Source: DATGKD01 sp035294855
GTDB lineage: Bacteria > Actinomycetota > Acidimicrobiia > Acidimicrobiales > UBA8190
Direction: 5' to 3'
Length of the DNA: 7,866 nucleotides
NCBI GenBank assembly: GCA_035294855.1
Contig: DATGKD010000067.1
Coordinates: forward strand, 1 to 7,866
The notes beneath the pieces are model-generated. The model did no database searches and was not told where the DNA came from. It worked only from the letters and a program-made list of their open reading frames with translations. The translations under genes and the position numbers were made by a program. How positions within the stretch are numbered: position 1 is the stretch's first letter; each line of letters opens with the position of its first letter. Positions 6,468 to 7,866 of this stretch are shown piece after piece.

Positions 6468-7645
6468 CCCATCAGCTGGCGGGGGCGCCCGAAGCCGAGC
6501 GCGGCGGTGAGCTTGCCCTCGCGTCCGTAGAGGGCCACGAAGCGCCGCTCTTCCAACGAGCCGTCGACCACCTCGACGGCGTCGTCGGGGCGAGGGAGCC
6601 CGAGCAGCTGGATCTTCACGTCGTACTGGTCGGACCACACGTACGGCACGGTGACGTACGCGGGAGCCTCGGCGCGCCCGAGGAGCAGATGGCGTGCCGC
6701 TTCCGAGCCCTGCTCGTTGGCGTTCGTCCAGTGCTCCACCCGGACGAGCGATCCGCTCGCGGCGTGGGGCCAGCGCGCCGCGTCGCCCGCCACCACGACG
6801 CCGTCGGCCGCGTGCAGCGTGGCGTCGACCACGACGCCGTCGTCCAGTTCGAGACCGGAACCCTCCAGCCAGCCCGTCGCCGGCACGACCCCGATTCCCA
6901 CCACCACCACGTCCGCGTCCACGACGCTCCCGTCGGCCAGCTCCACCGCTGTGACCCGGCCACCCGAACCGTCCGCGCCGTCGTCGCGGCTCGTCAGCAC
7001 GCGCGCCACCGCCACACCTGTGCGGAGCTCCACACCGTGGTCGGTGTGCAGCGCGCCGCACACCGCACCGATCTCCTCGCCGAGGGCCTGGGCGAGTGGC
7101 GTGGGGAGCGCCTCGACCACGGTGACGCGCGCCCCTCGCGTCGTGCAGGTGGCGGTCACCTCGGACCCGATGAAGCCCGCCCCCACCACGACGAGGCGCG
7201 CTCCTTCGGTGGCCGCCCGCGAGGCGAGCGCCAGGCAGTCGTCGAGGGTCCGCAGAGTGAAGACCCCGTCGACCTCCGCCACCCCCGGGAGCTGGCGCGG
7301 TTGCGCCCCGGTGGCGACGACCAGGCCGTCGTAGGACACGTCGGAGCCGTCCGCCATGTGCACCACCCGCGCTTCGAGGTCGAGCGCGGTCGCCGACTGA
7401 CCGAGGCGCAGGTCCGCGCCGAGAGCGTCGATCTGGTCGGGCGTGCGCAACATGACCCGGTCGAGGTCCCACGTGCCGGCGAGGAGCTGCTTGGAGAGCG
7501 GCGGGCGGTCGTACGGCAGGTGCCGCTCGGCACCGATGATGACGAGCCGTCCCCCGAAACCCTCGGAACGCAGCGTCTCCGCTGCTCGGAGCCCGGCGAG
7601 GGAAGCCCCCACCACGACGATGGTCGAGCTCGAGTCGAGCGCCAT
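6404..7645 (-). CDS. FAD/NAD(P)H oxidoreductase, ferredoxin-reductase-like
   Basis: A 413-aa cytosolic flavoprotein of the ferredoxin/rubredoxin reductase group, which moves electrons from NAD(P)H through FAD to a small iron-sulfur carrier serving oxygenases or P450s. Visible: FAD-binding TIVVVGASLAGLRAAETL (8-25), the group signature LPYDRPPLSKQLL (43-55), GLVVATGAQPRQLPG (107-121), NAD(P)-binding LVVVGAGFIGSEV (151-163), DGVVVAGDAARWP (281-293, second FAD site) and a reductase C-terminal domain with VEHWTNANEQGSEAARHLL (303-321) and VPYVWSDQYDVKIQLLG (333-349). No redox-active CxxC is present, which argues against thioredoxin-reductase-type enzymes. ATG at 7645 is preferred because it leaves a short lead before the first strand. 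GTG at 7657, overlapping the upstream stop as GTGA, is a real alternative (4 residues longer), and GGAG at 7659-7662 fits neither ideally. Ferredoxin and terminal oxygenase are not in the window. The 3' end overlaps the transglutaminase gene by 64 bp. Confidence 0.93.
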   Translation of the reverse strand: MALDSSSTIVVVGASLAGLRAAETLRSEGFGGRLVIIGAERHLPYDRPPLSKQLLAGTWDLDRVMLRTPDQIDALGADLRLGQSATALDLEARVVHMADGSDVSYDGLVVATGAQPRQLPGVAEVDGVFTLRTLDDCLALASRAATEGARLVVVGAGFIGSEVTATCTTRGARVTVVEALPTPLAQALGEEIGAVCGALHTDHGVELRTGVAVARVLTSRDDGADGSGGRVTAVELADGSVVDADVVVVGIGVVPATGWLEGSGLELDDGVVVDATLHAADGVVVAGDAARWPHAASGSLVRVEHWTNANEQGSEAARHLLLGRAEAPAYVTVPYVWSDQYDVKIQLLGLPRPDDAVEVVDGSLEERRFVALYGREGKLTAALGFGRPRQLMGYRPLLESGASWDEALARAKA

Positions 7646-7653
7646 GGGCCCGG

Positions 7654-7866
7654 TCACGCTCCGAACATCGCCATCCACTGCTCGGCGGATCGGGGTCGGA
7701 ACACGTAATTGCGCTCACGGGTGGCGCCGAGCGTCGCACACGACTCTGGCGAATAGCGGTGGCCGGGGTACAGCACCGTATCGTCGTCGAAGCGGGCGAG
7801 GCGGGTGGTGATGGACTCGTACATCTGCTCGGTGTCGCCCCCGGGGAGGTCCGTGCGACCGCAGCC
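7654..7866 (-). CDS. MBL-fold metallo-hydrolase, glyoxalase-II-like (C-terminal fragment)
   Basis: The last 70 codons of a gene that enters from the right edge of the window; the stop TGA is complement 7654-7656. The reading begins GCGRTDLPGGDTEQMYESIT, continues to DDDTVLYPGHRYSP (residues 27-40) and ends in EQWMAMFGA. GRTDLPGGD and LYPGH are the C-terminal signatures of metallo-beta-lactamase-fold hydrolases of the hydroxyacylglutathione-hydrolase (glyoxalase II) type; the histidine of PGH is a metal ligand in that family. The main HxHxDH metal motif would be in the missing N-terminal part, so substrate class cannot be judged. It ends 8 nt before the ATG of the oxidoreductase, or overlaps it by 4 nt if that gene uses the GTG at 7657, so the two form an operon with the hydrolase first. 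Confidence 0.85.
   Translation of the reverse strand, partial: GCGRTDLPGGDTEQMYESITTRLARFDDDTVLYPGHRYSPESCATLGATRERNYVFRPRSAEQWMAMFGA

Noticed and set aside
6035..7708. A 557-residue plus-strand open frame through the oxidoreductase region.
   Set aside because: It lies antisense to a gene with complete FAD and NAD(P) motifs and shows no protein family features of its own.
5118..7739. An 873-residue open frame on the minus strand, running opposite the transglutaminase gene and alongside the oxidoreductase gene.
   Set aside because: It is in a different frame from the oxidoreductase, is low-complexity Arg/Gly/Ala-rich, and no family block appears in it.

Overview
The window is gene-dense, very G+C-rich DNA (roughly 70% by eye, with strongly GC-biased third codon positions), uses many GTG starts and packs genes into 4-nt GTGA stop/start overlaps. 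With its gene families (AGPS-like flavoenzyme, FGGY kinase, MoxR-DUF58-transglutaminase operon, ferredoxin-reductase-like flavoprotein) this points to a high-GC actinobacterium. Acidimicrobiia is my best guess, but it is an inference and no marker gene is present. I found no rRNA, tRNA, CRISPR array, insertion sequence or origin.

Layout. (1) 1-733, plus strand: the 3' part of an alkyldihydroxyacetonephosphate-synthase-like FAD enzyme, cut by the window edge and carrying an apparent 1-nt deletion near 130-150 that splits it into two frames. (2) 773-2230, plus: an FGGY-family kinase closest to glycerol kinase, with three glycerol-pocket positions changed; its start codon lies in a perfect 13-bp direct repeat of period 14. 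(3) 2303-6467, plus: a translationally coupled three-gene operon of MoxR AAA+ ATPase, DUF58 membrane protein and multi-pass membrane transglutaminase, possibly starting from a leaderless promoter. The DUF58 gene has an exact 27-bp in-frame tandem duplication. (4) 6404-7866, minus: a pair reading towards the operon, an MBL-fold hydrolase (3' end only) followed by a ferredoxin-reductase-like FAD/NAD(P)H oxidoreductase whose 3' end overlaps the transglutaminase gene by 64 bp.

How the genes may work together. The first two could form a glycerol/DHAP or ether-lipid module, but the flavoenzyme looks broken in this sequence and the kinase substrate is open. The three-gene operon resembles MoxR/DUF58/transglutaminase sets known across bacteria, where an AAA+ ATPase is thought to act with membrane and envelope proteins; the transglutaminase has an intact Cys-His-Asp triad in a domain predicted outside the membrane. 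The minus-strand pair is a redox enzyme plus a hydrolase; its electron-carrier partner is not in the window.

I do not see a clearly new system. The most notable signals are two young tandem duplications (one at a start codon, one in a coding region), the split flavoenzyme gene, the altered kinase pocket and the convergent coding overlap.
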